From Formicarius rufipectus (taxonomy: Eukaryota; Chordata; Aves; Passeriformes; Formicariidae): a stretch of DNA of 64,000 nt. The stretch covers positions 2,203,616-2,267,615 of the forward strand of contig VXAU01001757.1 in assembly GCA_013399695.1 (NCBI GenBank), read 5' to 3'. Positions 14,285 to 26,320 of the stretch are shown piece by piece (the first letter of the stretch is position 1; the number at the start of each line of letters is the position of its first letter). The translations under genes and the position numbers were made by a program. Below the pieces are notes generated by a model that was not told where the DNA came from, made no database searches, and worked only from the letters and a program-made list of their open reading frames with translations.

Positions 14285-15076
14285 TCTAACTATTCCAGCA
14301 AAAGCAGCTGTTGCCTTAGTTCCATTCCACGACAAGTTCCCAGTCTAAATCTAGACAATAACTTGTTTTATGCTCTTAGGGAAGGCTTAGAAAATTTCAT
14401 TCCAGCTGCTTTCAGTGCACTGTGGACTGAAGAGACTCTGACTTCTCTTGTGTGAGATGAACAAACACAGTCACCGTGTGCTCTGCTTTGTTCTGAGGAG
14501 AGCTCAGGATGGCAGCCGCCTGTGCTGGCTGCAGATTGACAGCTCTGGGTAGTCCCTGGGGTGTCCCTTCCCTATCTTTGTTCCGTGGTCCATGCAATCT
14601 GGCACTATCAGCAATCTCATTGCTCCTTATAAAGGTGCAGAAAAACTCCCAGTCTTCAGGCTGAGGTTTCAGCTCCTTTGCATCTGTTTAGCTGTTTTCA
14701 TAACAACCTCTTTGCTTTTGTTTTATTACAGCAAGGCCAACAAGAGGGAAGAGTTCCCCAGAGGCCTCAACTGAGCACAAAGCACCTTCTTGCTTTGTGG
14801 ACTTTATTGAAAGAGTTTTGGCTCAACCCAAGTTGAGACACTGCTGGCAGACCCTGAGAGTTTCATTTACTCCCAGGCAGAGGGACAGAAGTGCACTCCA
14901 CACCTAGATAGGTCTGATCCCTGGCAAACCAGACCATCACGGGAGGCAGCTGCTGCTGCATGTCAGAGCAGTGCTCACTGCCAGCCTGTTACCTTAAAAT
15001 TACCTGGAAAGACCATGGAAGATGAGCACTCAGAGCACTTAGTGCCTGCCTTAAAGATGATTAGCTGTGCAGTTTT

Positions 15077-15200
15077 AATCATAGAATGCTTTGTGTTGGA
15101 AGGGACCCTAAAGATCATACTGTTCCAACTCCCCTGACATGGGCAGGGACACCTTCCACTAATCCAGGTTCTCAGAGCCGTGTCCAACCTGGCCTTAGTA
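15077..15200 (-). mobile_element. CR1 LINE 3' fragment
   Basis: It begins 'atcatagaatgctttgtgtt' then 'ggaagggaccctaaagatca', the reverse complement of the CR1 3' end. It continues through 'acatgggcagggacaccttc' to 'gtccaacctggcctt'. It is inverted relative to the fragment 0.8 kb upstream. Confidence 0.9.
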
Positions 15201-17351
15201 CACACTTTTATTCAGTGGTTGCACATGACATTTTTCCTTTTCATTTCCAGTCTCCTGCAAGTCTGGTTCCACCCTCAGCCCATCCCATCTCTTGTGCTCC
15301 CTGGCACAGTTGTCCTGGCTGATGCTCCTACCCAGGGACTGCCAGTTCAAATCTCCCCTCGGTCTTGCCCAGCTCTCATTGCAGTCTCTCTGCTCAGCTG
15401 TTTCCTCTCCTACCCCTCACCAACTTCTTCCCAACTTGGAGTGCTCTGGAGGCAGGTGTGAGATCCCACAGCAGGATGAACCTCTGTGAAGGCTCTTCCT
15501 GTGCAGAAGGGAGGTTGCTTGAGGTATGAAGAGCCCTAAAACCTCTTGCTGTACTTGAACAACACAGTCTGTTCCTGCTTCTTTGTTATGTGTTTGTGAT
15601 TCATCGCGTGTCTAAGTCATGGCAGTGTCTGTTCTCAATGACTCCTGGTGACAGGGAGTTCCCCAATCCAGACCGGTGTCATAGGAGAAGGGATGGAAAT
15701 GCAAGTTGGAAATGAGCAATAGGAGTTTGTTTGTTTGCTTAAACTGTAAACCCATAGCTGAGGGACTTGCTCAAGGCTGGGCAGCACTCATGACTTCCAA
15801 GCAGGGATTTTAGCGCTGCCAATCCAACCTGCCCATTGAGTTGACTTGGGATTTGGTGCAGACCTGGGGCCAGGAGCTGGGTTGAGCTACAGAGGCCAGT
15901 GACAGAGCTGCCTGAAAAAGTCTGGAAAGAACAAGTCGTGCTGGGAGCATTTAAATGAATAATTAAGGCTTGGATTGCTTCAGGGAGGAAAAGAATTTAT
16001 TGCTGCTCTTTTCTCTAGCCAAGGGGGACATTTGTTACTGAGTTGTGTATTTTGAGACGAGACGCAAATGCGTTTTGGGGGGCTGGGGACAAGGGGATTT
16101 TTTATTCTACCTGGCTAGTCCAGCCTCACAGTGGGACATTCTGGGCTGGTTATACCACTGAGTTGTTCCTTACAGTCTGTACCAAGAACCTGGACTTTTG
16201 CTACGTTTCAGTAGTTCTCAGTCACTTTTACCTTTAGAAAAATAAAGTGCTGAGAAGGGAATTCTCCTCCTCCCTCTGCTCCGATGTTGTGACATTTACA
16301 CACGCACAAGGTACCCAGCACAGCAATCTGGGCCCAGGTTTGCTTGCACCAGCATAACTCTATCAGCTGCAGCAGTCCTTTCTCCAGTTCCCATTGTTGG
16401 GAATGGAGGTACAACCAGGACAGCTGCTCTGTCCTTTTTTTACTCCATGGCACCTTGTGTTTTCAGTTACACTGGTGTGAAATGGGAATTAAGTGCAATG
16501 AGCTCTAACAGATAGACAGCCTGCCCACTGTGAGGAGACAGGTTGCACTGCAGTGGATAGTCATGCCCAAAGAGCTTAGTAAATGGAGCGTTTTCAGTTT
16601 CAGTTGGGTCATGATTTACTTGTTTAATAAGCTTTATAAACCAGAAGACCAAAAAGAAAGGATTTTTTCAGTACTTTTAATTAGTTAGTTTCTTCGAATG
16701 CTTATAAAGAACCAAGTGTTCTTCAGCACAGCTGAAGGATCTCCAGTCAGAACTCCAGGAGCTGGCAGAATGCACAAGAAATGGAGTGCAAAGCTACTGA
16801 CTGTCACTGAATTAAAAACAAAAATCCAGCACATTGAAAGCAATTCCATCCAAGCTCTAAAAATGTCTCTTTTCCTGCTAGTTTAACATAGCAGAAGCAT
16901 ATTCTACTGTGGCAGGTCATTTTTTGGAAAAGGCCATGCCCTGTTTCAGAGCTGAACGTGCAGCAAGGGCAGGAGAGTCTTGTTTAGCCAGGCTTCCAGC
17001 TCTTTTGGGGGCCTGGAGCCCTTCCTTGAGTTCTGGTCCTGCCTGCACTGTCTGCAGTGAGCCCACACACTCCCTGTGTGTGCTGAGAGTGCACCCATTG
17101 CTGTCCAAGCAGTCACTTGGCCAAGGTCCCAATTCCTGCAGTGGGTCCTACAGCTCATGGCCCAGATGTGTCTCCTTTGTCCGTAGGTGACATTCTCCAT
17201 ATAGACTTGGGGCATTCTGCAACCACATCCAACTAGAGTTCACTGATTGTCTGTGCTGTGTAGAGATGTTCCTGCAGTGCTTTTTAAATGGTCAGCAGTA
17301 TTTTTACACCTGCATTGATGTTTTGGTCTTGCCCATCTCTTTGCTCTCCAG

Positions 17352-17493
17352 GAGAATCCTTGAGCTTTGCGGATGATTTACTTTCTGGCCTCGCGACATC
17401 CTGTGTAGCAGCGGGTCGGAGCCATGGAGATATCCCTGAAACCAGCCTCTATTCAGTCATTTTCAAGTGCCTGGAACCAGATGGTCTGTACAA
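17352..17493 (+). CDS. ASTN2: Astrotactin-2, internal coding exon (fourth from the end)
   Basis: The exon starts with two bases that complete a codon, reads through 46 codons (beginning ESLSFADDLLSG, ending CLEPDGLY) and ends with two bases, AA, of a lysine codon. The acceptor is 'tttgctctccag' and the donor is AA|gtaagg at 17494. The peptide is strongly astrotactin-like and lies just before the C-terminal annexin-like domain, at the end of the fibronectin type III region. Two cysteines (in TSCVAA and FKCLE) probably form extracellular disulfides. The phase matches the next exon exactly: AA+G gives lysine, then FTLYAVD. Astrotactins are membrane proteins of neurons. ASTN2 controls the surface level of ASTN1 during glial-guided migration and traffics synaptic proteins. 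ASTN1 is the alternative identity; the gene family is near certain. Confidence 0.93.
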
Positions 17494-18239
17494 GTAAGGA
17501 AAAGCATGTGGGGAGGTGCTGAGGGCAAGGAGGGATCTCCTGTGCTGTTATTTAATTTTTGGTCGGCACTGTGTTACACCAGACACTGGGCTGATGTTGA
17601 GACTCCTGCTGTTGCTTTGGGTATTACACTCAGCTAGTGAAATGGAAACCCACTGTCTGCCAACATAGAGGCACTGGGATACAGTGGGAGACTCCAGAAT
17701 AACTCCCAGTTTCACTACTCTGGACTCCCAGGTCCATACCTGGTGGAAAGGTTTGACTCTCATGGATGAACTGGGCTAATGTGGTCAGATTGGAGCAAGT
17801 TGCCAAGTGCCTGTTGGGCTGAAATAGATGTCAAAAGTGTTACAGGTGCTTCTATAAATTGCTATTTCTATTAGTAAGACACATATAGCAGATGAGAGAG
17901 ACCAAATCCCTCTGCCCACCACCCAGTTATTTTGGCAGGAGTGGCTGACCACGCCTGTGCTGATGGCTCTTGTACACTTGACTCTTCTGAGGTATTGTCT
18001 GAGCACATGGGGTTGGATTTTCTGTTTGAATCCTGTGGAGTAATTAGCTTTCAAAGCAAATGGAAAATATCAGGAACTTCTTCAGTATCGTTTGGTGAAA
18101 GTCTGGGCTTTCCAACCTTTCCAATGCTCATTAGCCAGGGCATCCTCTTTCTTGAGAGGGATATCAGGAGTCAGACCAGTAAGAGAGGAAAAACAGAGAA
18201 AAAAGGCAAGGAGAGACAGAGTAAGCAAGAGAGAAACAC

Positions 18240-18600
18240 CCAGGGCTTAATGTCAGAGTGACTGTAATAATTAAAACACATTTTGTAGTGAGTAATGAAA
18301 CTTTTTATGGGACCACAAAAGCATTTAAAGCAAGAGCTGGCAAATAGTCTGTCAGCGAGAACTTTTTAAGACCTTGATTAATACTTTCCCTTTGCCTCCC
18401 ACTCCACCACCCCCAGTTAAGTATGTTGACAGCCTCCGAGGCCTTTACTGCACATCCCTGGAGCAGGGCTGTCTCCAGGAGTGGGCTCCAAGTGATACCT
18501 CTTAACATTTAGTAATTGCAACCGTTTTCTTGTTAAATATCTATAATGCACCAATATAATTATTAATATCTCTGGGAGCTGGGCTGCCCTGAAAAGGTGC
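18240..18600. other. Candidate conserved non-coding element
   Basis: Unique AT-rich sequence 0.75 kb after the exon ending at 17493. It has several ATTA cores ('gtaataattaaaacac' at about 18263, 'tgattaatac' at about 18375, 'aatataattattaatatc' at 18553-18570). This texture is typical of deeply conserved enhancers in neurodevelopmental gene introns. No alignment was possible. Confidence 0.35.
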
Positions 18601-19489
18601 CAGGGAGAGGCTGGAGCGACCACAGAGCTCGTTAATAACCCAACGCCCATAAAACGGGCTGGTTGTGAGCTCTTAGCCCATCGGCTCCTGGCTGCCAGGA
18701 GCACTGGGAGAGGGAAGAGGCACTGGGTTTCATGGAGGCTGCTGCCACGGTGAGCACACTGAGCTGGGAGCCAGCAGGTCTGGCTCTTGGGCAGCCCGGA
18801 CTGCCAAATCGTCTTCCCCATCTGCCAGGCGGGGATAATTGCACTCACCCGTCGCTTGAGGGGCTCTGTGATCTAATTCCTGATGTCTGCAGAGGGCTAG
18901 GAGAGCCTTGGGTGGAAGGCAGAGGGCTTTGTCCAGGGTTTTGTCATCCCTGTGGTCAAAGCCAGGCTTCTGCTTCCCAGTGGTGAGGCACATTTCTGTG
19001 GAGGGAGGCAGCAATGCCAGTGAAGCTCCGTGTCCTGGGGGTGGATGTGGGCAGTTCCTGATATGTGGGTGCCCCTGGGCAAGGGACAGTAGCTTTTGTG
19101 GGAATCTGTGGCTGCAGGCAGCCAGCAGGCAGCAGTTCCCTGGCACCAGGGAGCTTTGGACCTCTTCTTTTGTGAGGACAGGCCCTGGGGTGATGCACAG
19201 CGTTGGCTCCGTCCCACGGCTAATGCTCAGCAGGACTTGGCACGCCATTCCCAGGGCTGTGCAAATGTAAGCACACATGGATGGACACATGTCCATGTTG
19301 GCACCTCTGGGGCTTGGACCCACGCTCCTGGGCATCCGAAAACAGTGCATATGGGCACACTACTACCCTCCTTAGTGCCTGCTGCTGCCTGCCCCAGCAC
19401 AGCAGTGTGGACTGATAACCCCCCTCTCCATGTGTTTGCACGTGTGCCAGGGGTGCTGCACACCCAACGCACACCTTTGCTCCAACCTG

Positions 19490-19790
19490 AGACGTCACCA
19501 GAACGTGTTTACGGAGCATTTTCAGATTCACAGGCACCCACATTAAATGTTCCTCTGCTCAGATGTCCACATGGTTGCAACACAGCGTGAAGAAAGCCAG
19601 AGCAGTGAAATGTGAAGCTAATGCTGCTCTGCGCCCGCACAGACGGAGCAACAACACAAACACGGGCACGGGGTCATTTTTGAAATCGAATTTCTTCTGC
19701 TTGTTTCATTTGTTTCTGTGGAAAAATAGCTGTCTTGGAAGGCTCCGGGCTGGGTATAATCCTGATTACAGCCACTCACAGGGCCCCGTG
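19490..19790. other. Candidate conserved non-coding element
   Basis: Unique sequence with mixed motifs: 'gagacgtcacc' (a CRE-like TGACGTC in reverse), 'cacattaaatgttcc', and 'tataatcctgattac' with TAATCC, an OTX-type core. It is bordered on the left by GC-rich sequence. Confidence 0.3.
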
Positions 19791-22700
19791 CTGTTCTCTG
19801 GGATGGGAGGTGAGCACACAGTCTGCAGCATCAGAGCTCTTCAAAAACAAATGACTTGCTTGTGCAGTACTCTGAGGGTGTCATGTAAACCAAGCAAGGG
19901 GACCCTGACATCACAGAGGCCGCTTTGGCTCTGTAAATGTGTTGGACATCCCATCCCTTTTCCTCTGTGGTACCTACAGCGATTACACTCTGCTGTGGAC
20001 CATTTGTTTGGAGTGTTACCAGCCTGAGATCAAAGCCAGGCTGGAGTATGAAAACAATCCCAAAAAAATGCTCTACAAGCAAACAAATAAACAAAGTCTG
20101 ATTGACTCCTCTGCTTTTGAGACTTCTGTAATTCCAAAACATAAACCAACAAAAGGAGAACTAATTTCTTTGTCCTTTGTAATTCCAATCTGATGAAAAT
20201 ATGTTGCCTGTCAGTCTTTTCTTCCCCTTGCCTGTAGCACGTTGGGGTTGAGATGCCCTGTCCCTTCACAGAGGGTTTCCCAAGGGAAAGCAGACTGTGT
20301 CAACAAAGACACACGTGCTCCATAGGCTGGTATACACATGTGGACACTCCTACTGATCTCTCACACATCTGTGGGGATCCATGGGAATGCACTTGTGTGC
20401 ACACACAGAGATACTGAGGATGGTCCTTGAAGATTGTCAAGTTTGGTTGAAGTTCTTTAAAAGTAGAAGTTTATATTCTAGCAAAATGCATTAGAGGAGA
20501 AGAGATTACTCTCCCCTGAGGGCAGCTAGACCAGAACAGACTGTCAAGTTTCCTCCCAGGTGGATCTGGAGGAGAATGGGGTGAGGAGGGCAGAGGGAGA
20601 GATGTCTGTGTGTCTACTTAGTGCTGACCTTGCAGGGACCAGCCAGTCCAGACAGCAGCCAATGCCATTCAGACTGATGGTTTGGGAGCCTGGGAGCACC
20701 ATGCTGTGACAGGCTCTTGTGATGACACGAGTCAAGAAAAAGGGCACTGGCTTATCTCAAAGATCAAACTCAGCCTGGAGGACTGAACACCCTACAAACC
20801 CATCTGATCTTTTCACTGAGGAGATGGGAGTTTCCCTTGTGTGTCCCACAGCCTCTGTGAGCCTTCAGCCCAGCTCATCCATCTCATCTCCTCACCCCAT
20901 CCCTTAAGCAGTGCCTGGGGATGCCTCTTCACTGAGCTGTACCTGCTCAGCTGCTGAAAGCTACTTTGCCAGCTCAGCATGTTCATTTCAGATATTTGGG
21001 GAGACACCAAGTACTCCTCAGCCAAAAAGGGAAATTTTGGAAAGGAGAGTGAAAACCCCCTCCAGGTCCTCAATGGTGCTGCAGTGCAGACACACCAACC
21101 TCTTCCCTGCGCCACAGATACTATAATTATAGATTAGATTAAATCCCAATGTTTCACTTTATTTACATTCCTGACCTAGCCTATTCATTTCCAGTGTTTG
21201 TGCCAAGTATCAGCACAAAATTTACTGGAAATAATATGGAAGTCATCAGGATTCCTTCCAGAGCCTTTCCTTGGAGTGTGTTCATGTGCTGAGAAGGAGC
21301 CTCGACTTTATATTCCCTTTGCTGGCTCAGATGAGGTTTCTCCAGGGTGATCCTGAACCCACTCAAAGGCTCTGAGAGAGCACGTTTCAAGGGTGCTGGA
21401 AAGTTGGAAACCCCTTCCTAGGGGATCATGTCTGCTGTTGGATGGAAGGGGATTCAGTCAGACCTCAGGATGACAACACAAGGGTTTCTGTCTGCAGCCA
21501 AGACCCACCATGTCCTGCCCAGCCAGACTCATCCTCTGTAGGGTCTGAAGGCCATTGCCAGTGTGGCCAGGCCTCTGGCATTGTGTGATGGATAACACTG
21601 AACATCCCTTTTGTGGTGAGCTTAAGGAAAGAAGCAGAGATGTGGAGTAGGGAGAACCCATCACAGCACGGAGAGGCGGCGACTGCAATTCCACAAGCTG
21701 AACACGCTGAAGGAGCTGGCCCAGAGCAAGACTGATTAATGCTGAGTGACCTCTGCCTTGTGCATAGCTGGGATAAAAAGTGGAATGGAAGCCCTTGGTG
21801 CTCAAGAGTGTGTTAATGCTGGCAGCAGTCTGCTAACTCCTTATATGATACTAATTGTTATTGTTGGTCTTTCGTCAGGAAGAAACGTGAATGAGCACTG
21901 AAGCAATTGGAGACAGATCCCAAATAGCTCAGTGGCATGGGTTAAAACACATCTGTTACAGCCCTTGGCCGGGTCCCCTGTGTGCACAGGAGCTGTGCTG
22001 CTTCATTGAATCCACCTCTCCTATTCCTCCTGCTCTCCAGCTTCCCTAAGCTGAGTGCTGTATGGATGGAGTTTCTCCTCAGGCATTCTTGGCTTGCGGA
22101 AGCTCAAACAAGGCAAGTCAGGAGTTGAACAAGTGTTTGCTAAATCCCAGGCCTGTGCTCCAAAAGCAGTCTTGTCTTTCCTCAGCAGTTCAGGGCTGTG
22201 TCAGAACCAGGCTGCCCAAATCCTGGCTTGGGGGTGTGGTTATTCTTGCTGAAGTAAGTCCGGCATGGAACTATCTGGGCTCATCTGGGCTATCTGTGGG
22301 TCGCTACCATGGAGGGAATCCCATGAAAGATGGTCTATATAGGGAGGTCAGGGGCTCAGCAGGAGATATATTTCTTTCTGCTGATATTAATGAAGCCTCT
22401 AATCCAGCAAAACCTGCATTGTGACACTGCCCTGGAGCCATTTGTGTTCATCAGACTTCCATGGTACAGAGCACCTTTATCCTGAGGGCTGGAAAGCTGA
22501 GGGCTATGTTGAAATGATCCTTATAGCAAGGTTTGAGCCCTCTCCACTTCCAGTACACAAGATTTTCCCTACTTTTTATCTTGTAGGGGAGAACTGGGTG
22601 AGAAGAAAGGCAAATGTTGGCTGTGTCCTGGCTAGGGAGACTGAGGAAGGGAGAGGTATGATGTGCCTGAAGCTCTTCAGAGGGCTAAACCTGAGCAGGG

Positions 22701-24257
22701 GTGAGGGGTGGCCTTGCTGACATTTCACATAAGCACATAGGCACTTCAGGAGAGCATTTAAGAAAATGGATTTTTTTGGTCAGGGGATTACGTGGTGCTT
22801 CCTGCCCAAAATTACAGTCTCTTCCTAGTTTCCTAATCCTAGCTGTCCTTCTTTTCAGTCATACTCTAGAGCAAAGTTTGGATGCCATGACTTACAGGAT
22901 CTGTCTCAGCTCAGCTCAGCAATGTGCATTTATCTCATATGTGGCTGCAAGTCCATAAAACTAGTTAAACTTCATTTGGTTTCATTTTTCTAAAGGACAC
23001 CTGCAGCACATCCCAGTCCATCCTTTTCTTGTAACAACAAGACACAGAGTCCTTCACCAGCCTTGTGTCTCAGAGAACACTGTGTTATTTTGTGTGTGTT
23101 TATTTAAAAAAATTAAATCTCTTTTAATCTCTGAGCTGCACAGAACATTACATCAGTAAGCACCAACCTCCTGGTTGTGCCAAACTGGAGTTTATCAGCA
23201 CACAGTGACCTCTTCAGCTCTCTTACCCCTTCTCCCCCTCAGGGCCATGGGCCAGGGTTGTTTCCCAGGGAAACAGAGAGTTTCTGCAGGGAGTTTGTCA
23301 CAGAGGAGCTGTGCAGGCCCCTATTCTGGTGGTTACTGAACTCAGCTGCTTTCTAGTAGTTCTCACATGGCCTTTAATTTATTTCTTGGGTTAAAGGGCC
23401 TCTAACTTATTAATTGGGTTTTGGGATTGTTCCCCCTTGCAAAAGTAATTTGCTTTTATTTTCTTAGTTTGAGGATAGTAAGTGCATCAGGGCTTTTCTG
23501 TGCTCGTCCTGTCTTTGGTTGTGGGGTCTGCCCCAGACCCCATCCAGCTGATGGGAGTTGTTATTCCCTGAGACCTCAGCTTCACAGATTCACAGAGACA
23601 TTGCATGTGTCAAGTTATGTTTGTGCTTAGATAGTCCCTGCTGCAGAACCTGTGTTTGCAAAAGTAGCCCGTGAATTCAGAAGCCTCCATTTTGGAGGCA
23701 TCATCTTCAAGGCTTCCCTGGCAGAGTCACAGTTCCTGTTGGCTTCAGCTGAATCTACACCAGAGTAAAAAACAGACCTCAAAAGAGTGACCTTAAAGTA
23801 TCTGCTTCTTCTTGAGTAAAAAACTCTGCAAACCCTTTAAAAAACTGAGCTACACCCTTTGCTGGGTTTCCAGTACAGTGAGGAGATCCATAATAAAATG
23901 GGAGAGAAAGCCAGGGTGCAGCTTCTGGGTTGTAGAGGTGGCATCCATGTGGCAATGTGAGAATGTCCATGGGTGATGTTCCCTGCCATTCTACAGCCCA
24001 CTTGATCTCTGCTTGGTCACCCCCAGTCTCATGCCAAGGATGTTTCCTTGGAGTACCTTCAGAGCAATTCCTCCCAGCGCACGTGCCCTCGTTGTTCCTG
24101 ATCACATCACACACAGACACTCGCTTCCCTTGTCAGGAATGAGATAAATTTGATTATACAGCAATATGGTTTCTGTTATGAGAAGGGGAAAGAAAACACC
24201 CTGGCTTTCACTGAAAACCCTCAGAGCCAAAGCTTATGTCATGATTTAAATGTTTCT

Positions 24258-24302
24258 AAAAAAGAAAAGAAAAAAAAAAAAAAGAAAAAAAAAAAAAAAA
24301 AG
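24258..24302 (+). repeat. A-rich tract
   Basis: About 45 bases, almost all A with a few G. It may be an old poly(A) tail, but no retro-copy is recognisable upstream. Confidence 0.85.
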
Positions 24303-26159
24303 TGTGAGATTTGCTGCTTGTTCAGGGGGTGGTGGATGGAGGGGTCAGTGGGGTCCTGTTTTCACTGGATGAGCTGATGGAGTCAGGTGTGGAGGCTTTC
24401 TGCCCTGGCAGGAAGGGTGTGAGGGGAGCCCCATTGTAGGGAGCTAAAGGCTAGGTCACTGGGACCTGCTTATCCAAACACCTGGGCAGCCAGTTCAGTG
24501 AGGGGGGCTTGGGTGCACCTTGCCCCAGCTCTGGGCTGTCATACCCCTAAATCAGGGTCTGTTGCTTGTCCTCCATCTCTTCTCCTCTTGATTTCTGCCA
24601 GGGAAACCACAGGGCAGCACACGACAGCAGCAACCTGAACTACGTCTGGAGCATTTTCTCCTTCCTCCCGAGCATCTCCAACCACCCTGCAGCTATGGGA
24701 ATGGCCTCAGATCCTAATCTCATTGCACAACCCCAAACAGAAGGCCCTGCCACCAGGCTGGGATACTTTCATGTTTTCTTTCCCTCTGGTTTGTGTCACT
24801 GCAATCTCCCAGCCTTCCTCTGACGGGGAGTGGGGGGATGTGTCCTGCACACAGGGGGCTCTGCACCTCTGAACCTCTCAGACACAGAACCTCAAATCAA
24901 AACAGTTCTTCAGTGCCCTTTGACTTGCCACCACTAACGTGGGAAAGGATTTCAAGCCGTTTCAGCTCCCACAAGTAGTAGCCCTGGTTCTACATTGCAT
25001 CTCCCTTCTTGCAGGAGGACCAATCCTACATGGACAAGGATCCCTGGTTTGGGCAGCCTGTTCTCCGGTGGAAGCTGCTGTCTTATTAACAGTGATTAAT
25101 CCTTGATTGTGAACCTGGATGTCCCAGAAAAAGTCTGGGATAATACCCAAGAGTCACACTAATAAACTACTTTATGTCCAGAAAGTAGACTCAGACAGAA
25201 ACAAGGACTCTCTCATGCCCACCCTCTGTCCTGCCTGCCCAACAGGCCTTGGCAGTATGGAAGTGACTGGAGGGGGCCTGGACAATCTATAAAGCCAAAC
25301 TTTGTGGCACTGCCATGGGCTGTGATTTACCTGAGCAACAGGCTGCCTCTGGAGAGCACCAGCACTGACACTGTCACCCTCTATGCTCTCTCTGCCTCTT
25401 GAGCTTCCCCTCCCTGGGTTTGGGGCTTTGTAGATTTGTGTGTGTTTTGTGGTGCTGCATTCCCACAGGTGCTGCCTTCCTGAGTGCATGGAAGAGATGT
25501 GTGGATGGGGACTGGTGTGAATTTCTGTCCATGCTATTTATGGCTTTGGATCTGGGGGCTGGGACATCTCATTTTGCTCAGGGTCTGTCCTGTACTACAG
25601 TAGGTACCTTAGTGCTACACAGTAGCCCCATAACCCATCAACCATCCCATAACCCTTACTCCATAGCCCATAGGAAAAATCATGGCCAGACCTTGCTCTC
25701 AGCAGCCTCTGTATTTGTAGATGTTTGAAGAGGACAACTGTGGCTGTGCTTGTGTGGAGCAGTGTGGGGTCACTGTGACTGCTTAGTCCCAAAGTGGTAG
25801 GTGAAGCAAATGCTTCACTCCAGGCTTTTCATGTCATTGTAACCAAGAGCACCACAGGGAGGGGGATATCCTAAATACTCCTGAAGCCCAGAAAAGTGCT
25901 GCACTTTGAATCCCCCTTGGCAGTGCCCCCCATGTCACAGTCCCCAGTCAGCAGCTCGCAGTGACACCTGTATGGCTCTTCCATTGCCTACCCAAATCCA
26001 CCTGATCCTTGCTCCTGCAGAGCTGCCCCAGCAAAGCCCACCCCATGGAATGAAGCCCACCCCATGGTGTCAAGCCCACCTGCATCACCCCACACACAGC
26101 TCTTGAGCTGTGTCAGGCCACCTCCATCCCTCAGCTCTGTCCCTGGCTCGTACCTGCTG

Positions 26160-26320
26160 GCCTGCTGTACGCTGAATTGTTTTCCAAGTGGAAATATGAG
26201 TTGAAGTATTAACTGCACAAGGGCCTTTCCGTGCAATGCACCGGGATTAAATATTTATGTTGGCAAAAAGCATGTAATAGGCAGCTCCAGATCAGAGATA
26301 ATGAAATTGAGGTGTGTGGA
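26160..26320. other. Candidate conserved non-coding element
   Basis: Unique stretch with 'ccgggattaaatatttatgt', 'aagcatgtaatagg' and 'agataatgaaattgagg', sharply different from the GC-rich flanks. Confidence 0.3.

Larger units (their letters stand above)
1..17351 (+). other. ASTN2: Intron of ASTN2 (3' part)
   Basis: This stretch lies upstream of the first recognisable astrotactin exon and ends in a good acceptor: a pyrimidine-rich run, then 'ctctccag' with AG at 17350-17351. I looked for further astrotactin exons on the + strand and saw none. The open frames here are short, lack recognisable domains and overlap on both strands. TRIM32, which is nested inside an ASTN2 intron in other vertebrates, would be a single exon of about 650 codons and is absent here. 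The stretch holds CR1 fragments near 5.3, 14.2 and 15.1 kb, simple repeats near 3.3, 5.7 and 12.0 kb, a G/T-rich patch near 6.75 kb and AT-rich blocks near 2.5 and 13.5 kb. An exon diverged beyond recognition could be missed. Confidence 0.75.

Noticed and set aside
18730..19350. A 206-codon - frame
   Set aside because: Same pattern: overlapping long frames on both strands and no recognisable motif; likely a base-composition artefact.
24566..24823. An 85-codon + frame that looked exon-like
   Set aside because: No astrotactin similarity and no convincing donor in phase.
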